From positions 31,774,413 to 31,838,412 of the forward strand of contig CM064434.1 of NCBI GenBank assembly GCA_032690845.1: a stretch of 64,000 nucleotides of DNA, written 5' to 3'. Below are positions 20,678 to 32,943 of this stretch, in pieces; the first letter of the stretch is position 1; the number at the start of each line of letters is the position of its first letter. The translations under genes and the position numbers were made by a program. The DNA comes from Eleusine coracana subsp. coracana (Eukaryota; Streptophyta; Magnoliopsida; Poales; Poaceae). The notes under the pieces are model-generated. The model did not search any database. It was not told the origin of the DNA and saw nothing but the letters and a program-made list of their open reading frames with translations.

Positions 20678-22348
20678 TCACTCATCATCATTGGTGCTTG
20701 CATCATCGTCATCTTCTTCCTCTTCATCACCTTCTTCTTCGCCTTCGCCTTCGCCTTCTTCTTCGTCATGTCCACCTTCTTCTTCTTGGGCTTGAGACGG
20801 AGCGGGTTGAGGAGCAATATCATCCCAATCATAGCCGGTAAGTGGATCCTCAAAGACCGGTGGCTCTCCATCGGGCTCACACTCGGAGCCATCCGGAGAC
20901 ACCTCATGGCCTTGAGCTCCTTGATCTTTCTTGTAGCGCCACACTTGCTTCTTAATGCGCCTCTTGTTCTCCCAGTTTTCCTTAACATTGAAGCAACAAG
21001 CATTCAAGATGCTCTTGAGCATAGAGGCAATGGGAGATGATGGACGGCGGCGAGGAGCTTTGGGTGGAGGAGCGGAGGATGATGCACGAGGTGCTGCTAC
21101 CTCGGCCCGAGCGGCCTTTTCTGCTGCTAAATCCCTTTGGATAGTCTCATTATGAGGGCAAGTAAGCCTTGGCACATGAGGTCGCAAGGGCTGATGCTTG
21201 CATTCCTTCTCAAAAACCAAGCCAGTCTCAGACTCTATCATCCTCATAAGATATGGGGCAAGAGGAAGCACCTTCCTTGTATCTAGAGAGGCAGAGTAGA
21301 TCTCCTGAACAATGAAATCCATCACACTAAAGTCTGCAGCCCCATTTCTGAACCTAGCAAGAATGTTCCTGGAGTGCTCAACAAGTGAAGTGGCATACCC
21401 ACCCTTAGGAGCAATAGTCACCCTGAGCATCCTGTAGAAGGTGAAGTAGAAATTATGCATTCCATGAGTGGTGCCCAGATACTTTGGTTGAAGGTCCTCA
21501 TACATGAATTTCAGCTCAAAATCCTTCAACACTGACTCACATGAGAGCTGGTCCCTAGCGGCATCATCATCATTCTGGAAAAAGAAAAGGCCAGGCGAGA
21601 AGGGGACACCACATACTGCACACCCTGTGTCATCCAATGAACATAGCCTCTCCCATCAATGTACAAAGTGGAGTAGAACTGACAGATCACCTCCTCAATC
21701 ATATTTGAACCCCATGAGCTCATATACATGTCTGGCCTTGCAAGCTCCCACAATCTCATTGAAGGTAGACTCATCCTTGTCCTCCATGTACTTCTAATCA
21801 ATCCACTGATGAGTGGCCAACCGGTTCTTTCGGTTCATGTCAATGAGCATGGACATGTAGTAGTTCTGGTGAAACCAAGTGAGAAACCTAGGGTAACTCG
21901 CTTCTTGATCAGTCACAAGATATTGATTTTGCCTCCTTGTTGCATTCAAGCCCTCTGCATCCTTCTTGTAGTCTTTAAAGTCATGATGAGGTGGATAGAC
22001 GGGAGCATGAACTCGAAGGTCCCTCACAATGTTCAATGGCTCATTGCTCTTGGACTTGCCCTTGCGAGGTTTGGGGTTGGTCTCTTTGGCTGGCTTCTTC
22101 CCTTTATCAAGTGCCCTTCTAGGAGGAAGAGCCCCTCCTTGACCAACTAAAACTGTTTGAGCACCTGAACTACTTCCCTGTCCCATCCTTCTTTTAATCA
22201 TGGCTTTTCTTCTCTTGGCTAGGGGCACTAGATCCTCGTGGGAGGAGGAGGACTTAGCGGGTTCAGCTTGTTGTTCCTCTTCACTTGATTCCTCATGAAT
22301 GGATGGATCATTGGAGGCAATCTTGGTGTGGACCATGATCACACACAC
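20678..22348 (-). pseudogene. Sirevirus env-like ORF2
   Basis: This gene lies between pol and the 3' LTR, the place of the env-like gene in Sireviruses. It starts MVHTKIASNDPSIHEESSEE and continues with a Ser/Lys-rich region, PRFLTWFHQNYYMSM, the conserved FYSTLYIDGRGYVHWMT block, a helical domain (HNFYFTFYRMLRVTIAPKGG) and an acidic Glu/Asp-rich C-terminus. The frame is broken by a TAG after THQWID (near 21794) and by one or more small indels between 21530 and 21800. No clear signal peptide or strong membrane span is visible, so an envelope role is only by analogy. Similar ORFs are widespread in grass retroelements, with unknown function. Confidence 0.65.
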
Positions 22349-22430
22349 CTAAGAGGCAGAAAATGAGGAACATAGACCGTTTAGGAATGAGTCACAAGTA
22401 AGAGTGAAGAAGTAAGGAAGATTCAAGGCA
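22349..22430. other. Short ORF2 leader
   Basis: No feature beyond the ORF2 start context. The palindromic array begins just to the right. Confidence 0.4.
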
Positions 22431-23150
22431 CTGAACTCCAGGTGATGGAAGTTCTATGACGGATCACGGAAGTTCCATCGTGACGGAAGTTTCCATGGAA
22501 CTTCTGTCATTTTGCAGTTTGCCCCAAAACTTGTCCTAACTCCTAAATCCTACCACAAGAGTCAAAATGCTAATAATAGAAGATAGAACAACCATGGAGT
22601 GACTATTCTACCTAAGCCAAAGTGAAACTATAGAGCCTTTTGAACATTTGACCTAAAGACCAAGATCTAGGGGTCAAATCTCATACCTAGGGCAATGGAG
22701 AGGAGAAAGTTAATGGAGATTGCGGAACTTCCGTGGGGAAGGAGTTGAATCTCCACCAAATCCAAGGGAATCACCGGTTGGACCTCCAAATTGCCACAAA
22801 TCACCACTTAGGGTTTGAGGAGAAGAGAGAGAAAGAGAAAAGAGTGAATGATTGGTTGGAGGAAGAACAGAGAGGGGCTCGGGCGACTTAACCAGGGACT
22901 GACGGAAGTTCCATCGATGGGCGATAGAAGTTCCGTCAGTCTCGGGTTGAGACGCGCACACAAGAGGGAGTCACGGAAGTTTTCATAGAACTTCCACGGA
23001 TGATGGAAGTTCCGTGAATGGGTCACAGAAGTTCCGTCGTTCTCGGTTGAGCCCAAAAGGGTTGGAACCAGAGAAATGCCTTTTTACTTGAAGACCTTGA
23101 GGGTGACGGAAGTTCCGTCAATGGGTGATGGAATTTCCGTCATTCTCTGG
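22431..23150. repeat. Palindromic GACGGAAGTTCCGTC array between pol and ORF2
   Basis: About a dozen near-palindromes of the form GACGGAA-N-TTCCGTC are scattered through 700 non-coding bases. They share context with the LTR array (followed by ACTCTCGG-like sequence), but most have G rather than C as the central base on the plus strand. The interval has no credible gene; short minus-strand frames here are made of the repeats. Confidence 0.75.
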
Positions 23151-23387
23151 AAAACAGCATGAACTGCTACAATATTGAACTTATGGACAAGTTGCATAAG
23201 GAGTATAAAGCTTGTCTCAACTTGTGAATAGTAACAAGTTAACAATCAAAACTATATTCACAAATATTGACAATATGATCTAGCGATCAAAGAGTTTTGT
23301 TTGAAATCAAAGACAATATGAAGTTTTGAAAAGATTTTGCTTTCAAGACATTTTGCAGGATCAAAACACCAATCAAAGCACAAGATT
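23151..23387. other. Pol 3' spacer
   Basis: AT-rich sequence after the pol stop. No gene seen. Confidence 0.5.
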
Positions 23388-24962
23388 CTACTCCAAGTTG
23401 GATGAGTCAAGAATATTTGGTTCACTATTAAGTTCACAAAACCGCTTCTCATCTAGGGGTTTGGTAAAAATATCGGCTAGTTGTTTGTCGGTTCCAACAT
23501 AGCTAATATCAATATCCCCCTTTATAGAATGATCTCTCAAGATATGGTGCCAGATATCAATGTGCTTGGTTCTGTTGTGATCAATGGGGTTATATGCAAT
23601 CATGATGGCACTCTCATTGTCACATAGGAGTGAAACTTTGGTCATAGTGTATCCAAAGTCCATTAGAGTTTGTCGCATCCAAAGTAGTTGTGCACAACAA
23701 CTTCCGGCTGCGATATACTCCGCTTCGCCCGTGGATAGGGCAACAGAATTTTGTTTCTTGGATGACCATGACACAAGGGACCTACCCAAGAATTGGCACG
23801 TCCCGGAGGTACTTGTCCTATCCACCTTACATCCGGCGTAGTCGGCATCGGAATAGCCGACTAACTTGAACTTGGAGCCCTTGGGATACCACAATCCTAA
23901 GTTTGGGGTGTGAACTAAATATCTTAAGATTCTTTTTACCACCACAAGGTGACTTTCCTTAGGAGCCCTTTGGAATCTTGCACACATACACACACTAAGC
24001 ATGATATCGGGCCTAGATGCACAAAGATAAAGCAAGGAGCCAATCATGGAGCGATATACCTTTTGATCCACGGATTTACTGTTTACATCTAGCCCAAGGT
24101 GTCCATTTGTTTTCATGGCATTCTTGTTAGGCTTAGCATTTTCCATGTCAAACTTCTTAAGTATGTCTTGAGTGTACTTGGTTTGACTTATGAACATTCC
24201 TTCTTCAAGTTGCTTGACTTGAAAACCTATATAGAACTTCAACTCCCCCATCATGGACATGTCAAATTTCCTAGTCATAATCTTGGCAAACTCATCACAA
24301 AAAGATTGATTAGTAGAGCCAAATATAATGTCATCGACATATATTTGGAACACAAATAATTCATTATCAACTTTTCTTGTGAAGAGAGTAGGATCGGCCA
24401 TGCCAATTGTGAAGCCTTTGTTGATCAAGTATCCCTTGAGGTGTTCATACCAAGCTCTAGGAACTTGCTTGAGGCCGTAGAGAGCTTTGTGAAGCTTGTA
24501 CACATGGTTTGGTTTCCTTGGATCTTCAAACCCCGGAGGTTGTTGTACATACACCTCTTCTTGAATGGGGCCATTAAGAAATGCACTTTTCACATCCATT
24601 TGAAAAAGCTTAAAGCCATGGTGAGTAGCATAGGCAAGTAAAATACGAACTGACTCAAGCCTAGCTACGGGTACATAAGTTTCACCAAAGTCCAAACCTT
24701 GTACTTGTGAGTAGCCTTTTGCAACAAGTCTTGCCTTGTTGCTCACCACCACACCATACTCATCTTGCTTGTTGCGGAAAACCCATTTTATACCTACAAC
24801 ATTTTGCATGGGTCTATCCACTGATGACCACACCTTGTTTCTTTCAAAGTTGTTCAACTCTTCTTGTATAGCCATCACCCAATCCGAGTCTTGAAGGGCT
24901 TGTTCCACCCTAAGAGGTTCCATAGAGGAAACAAACGAGTAATGATGACAAAATGTAGACAT
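23388..24962 (-). CDS. Sirevirus reverse transcriptase-RNase H (intact frame)
   Basis: A 524-codon open frame with the Ty1/copia RVT_2 domain. Visible are WVMAIQEELNNFERNKVW, KARLVAKGYSQ, the catalytic QMDVKSAFLNG (about 121-131) and YVDD (208-211), PRAWYEHL, and the Ty1 RNase H block (SWSSKKQNSVALSTGEAEYI, LLCDNESA, ADIFTKPLDEKRF). It is the C-terminal part of the gag-pol polyprotein; the first Met is internal, and coding upstream belongs to integrase and the linker. It makes the element cDNA in cytoplasmic particles. No stop or frameshift is present here, unlike in integrase and gag. Confidence 0.93.
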   Translation of the reverse strand: MSTFCHHYSFVSSMEPLRVEQALQDSDWVMAIQEELNNFERNKVWSSVDRPMQNVVGIKWVFRNKQDEYGVVVSNKARLVAKGYSQVQGLDFGETYVPVARLESVRILLAYATHHGFKLFQMDVKSAFLNGPIQEEVYVQQPPGFEDPRKPNHVYKLHKALYGLKQVPRAWYEHLKGYLINKGFTIGMADPTLFTRKVDNELFVFQIYVDDIIFGSTNQSFCDEFAKIMTRKFDMSMMGELKFYIGFQVKQLEEGMFISQTKYTQDILKKFDMENAKPNKNAMKTNGHLGLDVNSKSVDQKVYRSMIGSLLYLCASRPDIMLSVCMCARFQRAPKESHLVVVKRILRYLVHTPNLGLWYPKGSKFKLVGYSDADYAGCKVDRTSTSGTCQFLGRSLVSWSSKKQNSVALSTGEAEYIAAGSCCAQLLWMRQTLMDFGYTMTKVSLLCDNESAIMIAYNPIDHNRTKHIDIWHHILRDHSIKGDIDISYVGTDKQLADIFTKPLDEKRFCELNSEPNILDSSNLE

Positions 24963-26610
24963 TCGGGATCTAGTGGTTACCCCTTTTTGGATGTCACCTA
25001 GAATGTTGTCAACGGGGTGATCCTTTTGAATGCTTTGTCATACTTGTGGATGAATTAGCCTAGATGCATCTTCTTCTTCTTGATTGATATCATCTTGAAT
25101 GTCTCTATCCCCACCATCTTGAGTTTGATCTTGGTTGTTACCTTGACCATGATCGTCACCATGATCTTGGGTTCTCCCTCGATCTTGTTCATCATGTGGC
25201 TCTTGTGGAGATGGATCATCTTGTCTTGAAGAAGATAGTTCATTTTGTTTTGAGTTTGGGTCTTATGGTCTTATCTCTCCTATTGCCATATTCCTTATTG
25301 CATCACAAGGAGCTTCATCTCCTACATCACTTGGATTAACTTGCTCTACTTGAGAGCCATTAGATTCATCAAATTGCACATCCCGAGTGATTTCAACCAC
25401 ACCGGTGTCTTTGTTAAAGACTCGATATGCATAGACGTTAGTTCCATATCCACGGAGAAAACCTTCATGTGTCTTAGGAGCAAACTTAGAGGATTTAGGT
25501 TTCTTGTTAAGAATAAAACTTTTGCTCTCAAAGACACGATATGCATAGACGTTAGTTCCATATCCACGGAGAAGCTCATATGGTGTTTTCTTCAAGATCT
25601 TGTGAAGATATAATCTATTTGATACATGGCATAAGGTGTTGATGGATTCGGCCCAAAAGGTGTCCGGTGTCTTGTACTCATCAAGCATTGATCTTGCCAT
25701 CTCTATGAGTGTGCAGTTCTTTCTTTCGGCTACCCCATTTTGTTGTGGAGTGTATGGAGCTGAGAATTCATGCTTGATGCCTTCTTCATCAAGATTTCTT
25801 CAACTTGTGTGTTCTTGAACTCGGTTCCATTGTCACTCCTTATTTTCTTGATCTTCACTTCATACTCATTTTGGGCTCTTCTCAAGAACTTCTTTAGGAT
25901 ACCTTGTGTTTCACTTTTGTCCTTCAAAAAGAATACACAAGTGAAACGAGAAGACAAAATATGTAATGCATGTCAACCCAGAAAGCAAGTAGGAGCGGCA
26001 CATCCATCCAAGACAATGATGACAACGACAAGACCATTGGAAATGCTCCACATGGACCTATTTGGACCGGTCACCAACATAAGCATTGGCGGTAACAAAT
26101 ATGACGTTGTAATTGTTGAGGAGTTTAGAAAGATTTCTCATCCCAACATGAGCTAGCCGGCGATGCCATAGCCAATCCAAGGTAGTTTTAGCGACCAAAC
26201 AAGTATTTAGGTTAGATCCTTCTTTGTTGGTGAAATCAACAAGATAGATCTTGTCCTCTAGATACCCTTTGAAAGCTATTGTGGAATCTTTCTTCCTAAA
26301 GATGGTCACACCATCATCGTCAAAGAGACAACTATAGCCCATTTCACAAAGTTGTGATACGGACATTAAGTTGTATCCTAGACCATTTACAAGATAAACA
26401 TTACTAATTCAAAGGTCATGGGTTACGTCAATCCGTCCACAACCAATTACCTTTCCCTTGTTGTCATTTCCAAATGATATGCCTCCACTAGGTAGATTGT
26501 CATGATCAAGTGTGGAGAACATTGATCTCTCTCCGGTCATATGATTTGAGCATCCACTATCAAGTACCCATATTGCACCACCGGAGGAGTATTCCTACAA
26601 GGGAAATTAA
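24963..26610 (-). pseudogene. Sirevirus protease-integrase, rearranged
   Basis: Minus-strand order: protease (IWVLDSGCSNHMTG, about 26521-26580); pre-integrase (SQLCEMGYSC..., LDWLWHRRLAHVGMRNLS); integrase core (FTCVFFLKDKSETQG, SDNGTEFKN, about 25950-25770); and the integrase C-terminal part ending in FDESNGSQVEQ. Two rearrangements disrupt it. About 170 bases (25950-26119), encoding ICNACQPRKQV to GGNKYDVVIV, are inverted. A 37-bp sequence at 25423-25459 is repeated at 25537-25573, replacing normal residues. Additional frameshifts follow FKNTQVEE. About 24963-25262 is a weakly coding linker. No functional integrase could be made from this copy. Confidence 0.85.
25950..26119 (+). other. Micro-inversion inside integrase coding
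   Basis: Here the plus strand encodes ICNACQPRKQVGAAHPSK, HMDLFGPV and GGNKYDVVIV, the integrase zinc-finger end and core start, while both flanks encode integrase on the minus strand. The break on the left falls at the SRFT codons and on the right just after NLSKLL. About 15 codons expected between NLSKLL and the zinc motif are missing. Confidence 0.85.
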
Positions 26611-27200
26611 GCATGTGTTTTAGGCACCCAAGTTGGTTTGGGTCCCTTAACACTAGATACAAGAACTTTGGGCACCCACACACAAGGTTTCCACCTTGCA
26701 TCATGTGGCCCAACAAACTTGGCAACTACTCTACCATAAGCATTATGGTTAGCACATAAGAGGCATCAAAATCATCAAAGGATGTGGTGGAGTTCTTTTT
26801 GACTTGGGAAGCATTCTGGGGCTTGATGATGCTTTCTTGTGCCACTTGCTTTCCCCTGTTCTCTTGCACAAAGTTGATTCTCTTGTTGTGCCTTCCTTTG
26901 GGTGCATTCTTGTTGTACCCCAATCCTCTCTTGTCATGAGAAGCTCTTGGCTCACCAACTATTTTTGTTGTAATCTCCACTTGAGCTTTCTTCTTGAGCT
27001 CATTGACTTGGTTGGTTAACTTCTCAATGATTGCATCTTGCTTGGCAATCATATTAACATCAATGTTATGGCACCTTCCACAACCATTGCTTGTTGAAGC
27101 TTGATAGGATTCAAGCTTCTTCAACAATGAGCGTGAGTTTGTCTTGAATCTTAATGGCCTTTGTTAATGCCTTGTTCTCCTCTTGGAAGGAGTTGCACCT
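26611..27200 (-). pseudogene. Sirevirus gag 3' part and gag-pol junction
   Basis: Minus-strand coding (CGRCHNIDVNMIAKQDAIIE, then KLTNQVNELKKK) continues the gag coiled-coil. It is followed by a basic Asn/Lys-rich stretch (NKNAPKGRHNKR) leading to protease. It abuts the gag-only element at 27201, and the remainder of gag resumes at 34842. One frameshift lies near 27125. Confidence 0.75.
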
Positions 27201-28976
27201 TGAAGGACCGAGAAGGCGACCAGAGGGGGGTCAATGGGAGCCAATCAAAATTCTCCAAGAGAACTTGGCCTATATCCCAAAAACATCCCAAACCAACCTC
27301 CGAACCGATCACAAAGACTACATACACCAACTAGTGGTGTACTAGCCCTAGGAGTGATAAACCACGACAAAGAAACACAGCGGAAACAAAAAGGAAACAA
27401 CAGAGACTTGAGATAGTCAAAAACCTCACAAACTGCACCTTACTGAACCACCACCGGTAGTGCCGATCAGGACCATCGGTAGTGCCGGTTGGCCCTATCG
27501 GCAGTGTCGATCTGGTCCATCGGCAGTGCTGATGCAGGGTTCTGAGACCCACCGGCAATGCCGGTCCTAGTCGTCGGCAGTGCCGATTGACCCCGATAGA
27601 ACAGCAGAAACTTTTAGAAATTTGGCAAATCTTCTCCAAAACCTAACCAAACAAACTCCAAATGATGCGATTTTTGGATAAGTGAATCCCCATCACATCA
27701 CGACCCTAATCCTAGAAAATCATCTCAATTGGCTCAAGGAATCATCATGAATTTCAGATCTTGTGCCAAGAACACCAAAAAGGGGAAACTTGAGAAATCC
27801 TTCAAATCGAAGGTGCTAGAGCTATTGATTCGGTCAAGGATCCATAGAGGATTGTTCTAGATCATCCTAGCAATAAGTTTCTCAAGAAATACGAGGCAAA
27901 AAACTCATCCAAAAATGAGATTGAAAATCACCACAAAAATAGCTCCAAAAATAGGAAAAAGAGAATTTTGGGATTCAAGTGAAGACGGAAATCTTGAGCA
28001 CGAAAATACTTCTCATAACATAGAAAGGTGCTTACAAAATCCATAGATACAAGGCTAGGAAGCCACCCTCTTCCTCCCACTATTTGGAAGAGTAAGAGAT
28101 GTCTCTCACACACCCTTTCCTCTCCTCTAGAACATGAAGACCTCTCCTAGCACTTTGAACAGAGTCTTAACACAAGGCTAATGGAAAGAGAGGCACCTCT
28201 CCCACTAGCCACACCTCTCCTTATATAGGCCTAGGGTCTATTGTCCATATGAGCACTCTACCCTTGACCTATATAACACACCAACCTAACACCGGGGACA
28301 TAACCGTCGATCTTTTTTCTCATCGCCCAAAAGCCATCGGACGCTTCACGTCTTTGCTTCATCTCGAAGCAAGCACCATGATGGTGACACGTGCACCACC
28401 AACCATCGCCACCGATTTTGAGGCCCAAACCGGGAAACCGCCTTGCATGCTTCTCAAAGCACGACTTCTCGATGTCGACGCGTGTCACCTTATCCCATGA
28501 TCCTGACCACCGGCAACTCTCTCCCAGTCCCTATCCATCGGGCCCCCTTGTCACTTGCACCGGCATCCCGTTTGCCTTGACTTAGTCAACACATCATCTT
28601 CATCACCACCACGGTTTTGAGGCTCAACCACGAAACCGTCCGTGCTTCTTGCCTCTCCATGTGTACGGTGTGGATCACCCTTGACTTCACCCGGCATCCA
28701 GATCATCTGGCCCCAAGTCCCCTACTTGTGCCCGATCCTCTCACCGTTGATTGCCAAGTCGACTCTAATGACCTACACATCATGAGAAAAGCAAGCACAT
28801 TTCCCATCTCCTGTAATATCACCAATATCTCCACCAACTCCGGTTAGTCATAACCATGATATGCAAACCCATGCAATCCCTGAATTCCCTCATTTCAACT
28901 CAAACATCAAATCCGCTCAAGTCAATTACTCATCACAAATATAGCAAACCATGGCACATATCTACATGGTTTCTCA
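27201..28976 (-). repeat. 3' LTR of the gag-only element
   Basis: It pairs with 33067-34841. It contains about six CGGCAGTGCCG-type units (27449-27600) and a minus-strand TATATAAG near 28214. The polypurine tract CTCATCAAGGGGGAGAT (minus) abuts it at 28977. Small reading frames inside are not genes. Confidence 0.9.
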
Positions 28977-31336
28977 ATCTCCCCCTTGATGAGTACATTG
29001 ACAACGTCAAATGCACAAAGATTATAGATTGAAATGTGAAGCCGAATAAGCACATCCAAATGGCCAAACCTAAAGAAAAGGTGAAAACAAGCCATCTAGC
29101 AAGTAGGGATCACAAAACCAAGAGTTGGCAAAGAAAGTGACTTGAGACGCAAAGAATGTGAAAAGCACAAGAAAATGCTCAAGATCATGATATGCTCCCC
29201 CTCAAGTTGTGGTAGGTCTCATGTACTGCAAAATGGATCATATAAGTTTCTTAGCATTATTTGTGCATGACCCAAAATTTTCTCCCCCTTTGGCAATGAA
29301 CTCATCAAAGAGGCAAAAGAACAAGCAAACATGCAATACATGAAAATGCAAACCTAAGGAGCTTCAATAATTATGCAAACAAGCATTTAACTTTGCTAAC
29401 CATAAACATAGAGCCATGGAGTGTAAAAGCAATAGCTCCCAATCATGCAAGATCAAAAATAGATAGCAAGGCATAAATACCAAGAGCTATACAAGCTAAG
29501 CAGAAAGATTGACTAGCTTAGATAGAATCAAATTTGCTTATCATGAGAAAATCTGCCACCACATGTGTAAATACTCCCATCCAAGGCAAAACAAGCATCA
29601 AGTGAATCATAAGAATCTAGCCAGTTTCAATCTCAAGTAGGGTAACAAGCATTCGTAGAAAAAGAGCTCTACAAACGCTCACATACGAAACAAAGACTCA
29701 GCTGATCAAGTGATTATTGTTTATCCTCATGTGTCCTCTTATCCATGCGGATGGTCGCACGATTGGTAACGGCAAACACCCCAAGGCTTCAAGTCACAAT
29801 GTTTGGATTTAGTATTTTAGAATTATTCTTGATCAAAGCATTTAGCAGATTACTCAAGTTTATGCACAAGACAAAAGAGCATGCCTTTGCGGCAAAAGGA
29901 ACACATGTTCCCACAATGTTTCATCATGAGCTAAACATTTGCAAAGCCTTCAATTTCGCAAACACAAGGTGCCAAAGCCATGACATCCTCTAGACTAGCG
30001 TCAATGCAAGTTTCAACAAGGATAAAAGAAATTATACACATAGTGAGCAAGTTTTAGCAAGATTAGTTCATAAGGTTCACAAGAAGCTAAGTTTACCTTT
30101 AAGATTAGCAAGTTGCTCACATGAGTCTATAGCAGGCCATCTAGAAAATCTAAGCACGAGAGATTACCATCACATCCACACAACTTAGCTCAAGCTTAAT
30201 CATAGCAAAGAGAAATGCGGGAAGGCATAAGAATCAAAGCTCATCTACCAATGCATGTATTACATATCAGATGCAAGGCATAAAAGGTAAGATACATATA
30301 TACACAAGCATCAACTCCAAGAGCAAAGAGCAACTCCCCCTCAAACAATGCCATACGGATGACAAGCACAAAGCTCCAAATCAGCAAATCACAAGAGCAA
30401 CTAACCTTAAAGCTCCAACAAAGAACAACTCCCCCTTAACCAAGTCAGTCTCCCCCTCAACAAAACAAATGAAGAATCAACTGAAAAGAGGGCAAGAAGA
30501 CTATAGAAAGAGCATAACTCGTGACTCGAGAAAAGGTAAGGGAGGCATTAATATGATGACACAAGAAGCACAAAGCTCAAGAGGGAAGCACAAATGCAGA
30601 TTTTGCAAAGCATCAAAAGACATGAGATACACTAGGTAACATGAAACTATGATGAAACAAGACTAGAGCATATACAAAGCTAGCAATCCACAAGTGAATC
30701 ATGATATACACATGCTAGTCAGAACAATATGCATGCCAAGCATAATCTAGGGCAAGAGAGAACTAAAGAATCACACAAGATATACATGCCAAGATGATGA
30801 AGTGAGCATATGAACAAAAAACTCACACCACAAGTAGTGTACACGAAGGTAAAAGGGTGAGTGTATGAAAAAGATCACAAAATAGGTGAAGACATACATG
30901 CCTTTTGGAGGTCATGTAAAAGGGTCCGAAGAACCATCACATCTCAATCATGCAAAAGATCAAGATCCATCATCCTCATGTTCTCCATCCTGCGTCCCCA
31001 AACCTACATATGAGAAGAGAGAGGTGCCCCAGTCTTGGATCCCGAAGGGTTAGTATGCAAATACTTGGGAACCCAAGACTTGGACACACGAGCAAAAGAT
31101 GTACTCAACTTATCATGAGGGTTAGCATAATGCAAATTATGGTTCGAATGAGAAGACCTTATGTCACCCTTAGAAGGATACCACAAATTAGCAACTCGAG
31201 AAGAAAAACGAGTGCAACCACTAGAACCACGGTGAGAACCTCTCAAGGGGACAACACGAGAAGAACCAATAGAAGCATCATGAGAACCATGTCATGAACC
31301 AATACAAGAAGTAGTAAAAGCATGTCCACGGGCATG
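28977..31336 (-). other. Non-coding interior of the gag-only element
   Basis: 2.3 kb with no supported ORF. Minus-strand GGGGGAG tracts recur at about 28980, 29197, 29284, 30338, 30430 and 30452, like the multiplied polypurine tracts of Sireviruses. The remainder is A-rich on the plus strand. Confidence 0.65.
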
Positions 31337-32943
31337 TCATGACCCACAAGAAAAGGAGTCATAGAATTCATCAATAAAGCCATGTCTCATGCTAGGCTCA
31401 CGAGTGTTCATGCTATGAGAAAAGCTATGATCACCCAAAGAGTAAGAAGCATGAGATCGGCGCATGTATCTGGCACGCCTAAAGCAGAACTCAAATTGGT
31501 GTCCATCCTTCCCACAATATGAGCAATGGAACAAGGGCTTATGAGGAGGCACGGTTTGAGAGGTTGAAGCACCACTCTCGCTCATGTGAGAAGTACTTCA
31601 GTACTTGCAAGAAGAACCAGAAGCATCTTTCAACTTAAAATCAAGATTAGGTTCACACATGTCATGAAAAGGATGATGTGTGTTCCTAAAAGCTTTAGCA
31701 CGCACTCGATGCTCGTGTTTGACACAGCGAAAGAAATACTCAATGACATGCCCATCTTTCTTACAAAAAGTGCAATGGTACTTTTGTTGAGGGGGTGATG
31801 TACCATATGAGTAAGAAGCACCTTTGTCAATTGAAATCCCTTGGGCAACACCAGAAGAGCCAACAAGCTCAGAAGTGGCCAAAGAAGCTTTGTCCAAAGC
31901 AATAGCACTCATCTCAATGTGCTCAAACAATTTGGCGCTCATATCATCACACATTTGCATTAAAACCTTAATCTCACTTTTCAAAGCATCACAAGAAGGG
32001 CAAGAAATGGAAGACACAACACTTGTATGCATGTCATGCAAAGCATCATGATTATCACAAGAATCTAGACAAGCATCATCATGCAAAGCAGAGGAACAAA
32101 AGCTAGAAGGCAAAGAATGAATCGCAACAATTTCAGCCCTAGCATTTTCAAGTTGCTCTACACAAGAGGAGTAGTCTAGTTTCAACTTTTCATTTTCAGC
32201 AAGCATGCCAATACAAGAATTACAGCCTTTTCTAGCCAAGGACATAAGATTGCCTATCTCAATTCTAGCACAATCAAGATCATTATGTAGGGCAATACAA
32301 GAATCAGAAGGCATAGAAGCATTTGCTTTCAGCAAGTCAATTTCAGCATGTAAAGATTTACAAGACATGCAAGGCAAGGAAGATTTAGTATCCAACATCT
32401 CAATGACACTTCTAGTACAAGCCAATTGCTTTTCACAGGAAGAACAATCATGCATTAACTTCTCATTTTCAGATTTCAAGTGAGCAAGCAAGGCATTCAT
32501 TTCATCATTGTTTTTGAGCAAGGCATCACAATTATCACAAGACAAGGAAGTACTAGACTTGGAAGAATTAGAAGCATGCACATCATCAAGTCTAGAAATG
32601 GCACACTCAAGCATAGAGGTTTGCAACTCTTTCCTAAGCTTTTCAATTTTCTTATCACAAGAACCAACACTAGAGAACAAGGATAAAATGCTCTTAATGA
32701 GGTTACCTTTTCCATCTTGAAAAGCTTGGTTGCAAGCTTTTGCATGCCAATCTCTTTACCCTTGTAAAGCTTGAAGAGTTCCATCACTTCCGAGACACCT
32801 GCTTCAAGATCAACCACATCCTTCTTCTTGAGATCGCCCTTGCCGACCTCCACCTTACTTCTCTTGTTGTCATCCTCAATAGTGATTCCACACATCTCAA
32901 AACCTGAGGACACAGACAGACGAGAGCGAGCACTTGGTGCCAT
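31337..32943 (-). pseudogene. Gag-like coiled-coil protein with CCHC-type fingers
   Basis: The only gene of the gag-only element. It starts MAPSARSRLSVSSGFEM at 32943 and shifts frame near 32700. It then continues as a long Ser/Cys-rich coiled-coil with repeated SCD/SC..L units and ends with two knuckle-like motifs (YHCTFCKKDGHVIEYF and FHCSYCGKDGHQFEFC), separated by an in-frame stop near 31598. Sequence and position fit a gag that multimerises and binds RNA; the fingers lack the final Cys spacing of a perfect CCHC. Two lesions mean this copy is probably dead. Confidence 0.7.

Noticed and set aside
20627..21040. Hydrophobic plus-strand frame with Phe/Ala runs that looks like a membrane protein
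   Set aside because: It is the reverse of the Glu/Asp-rich tail of ORF2; acidic codons read backwards give Phe/Leu/Ser runs.
28249..28500. Conserved small frames occurring at both 28.2 and 34.1 kb
   Set aside because: Their conservation is only because they sit in the paired LTRs of the gag-only element.
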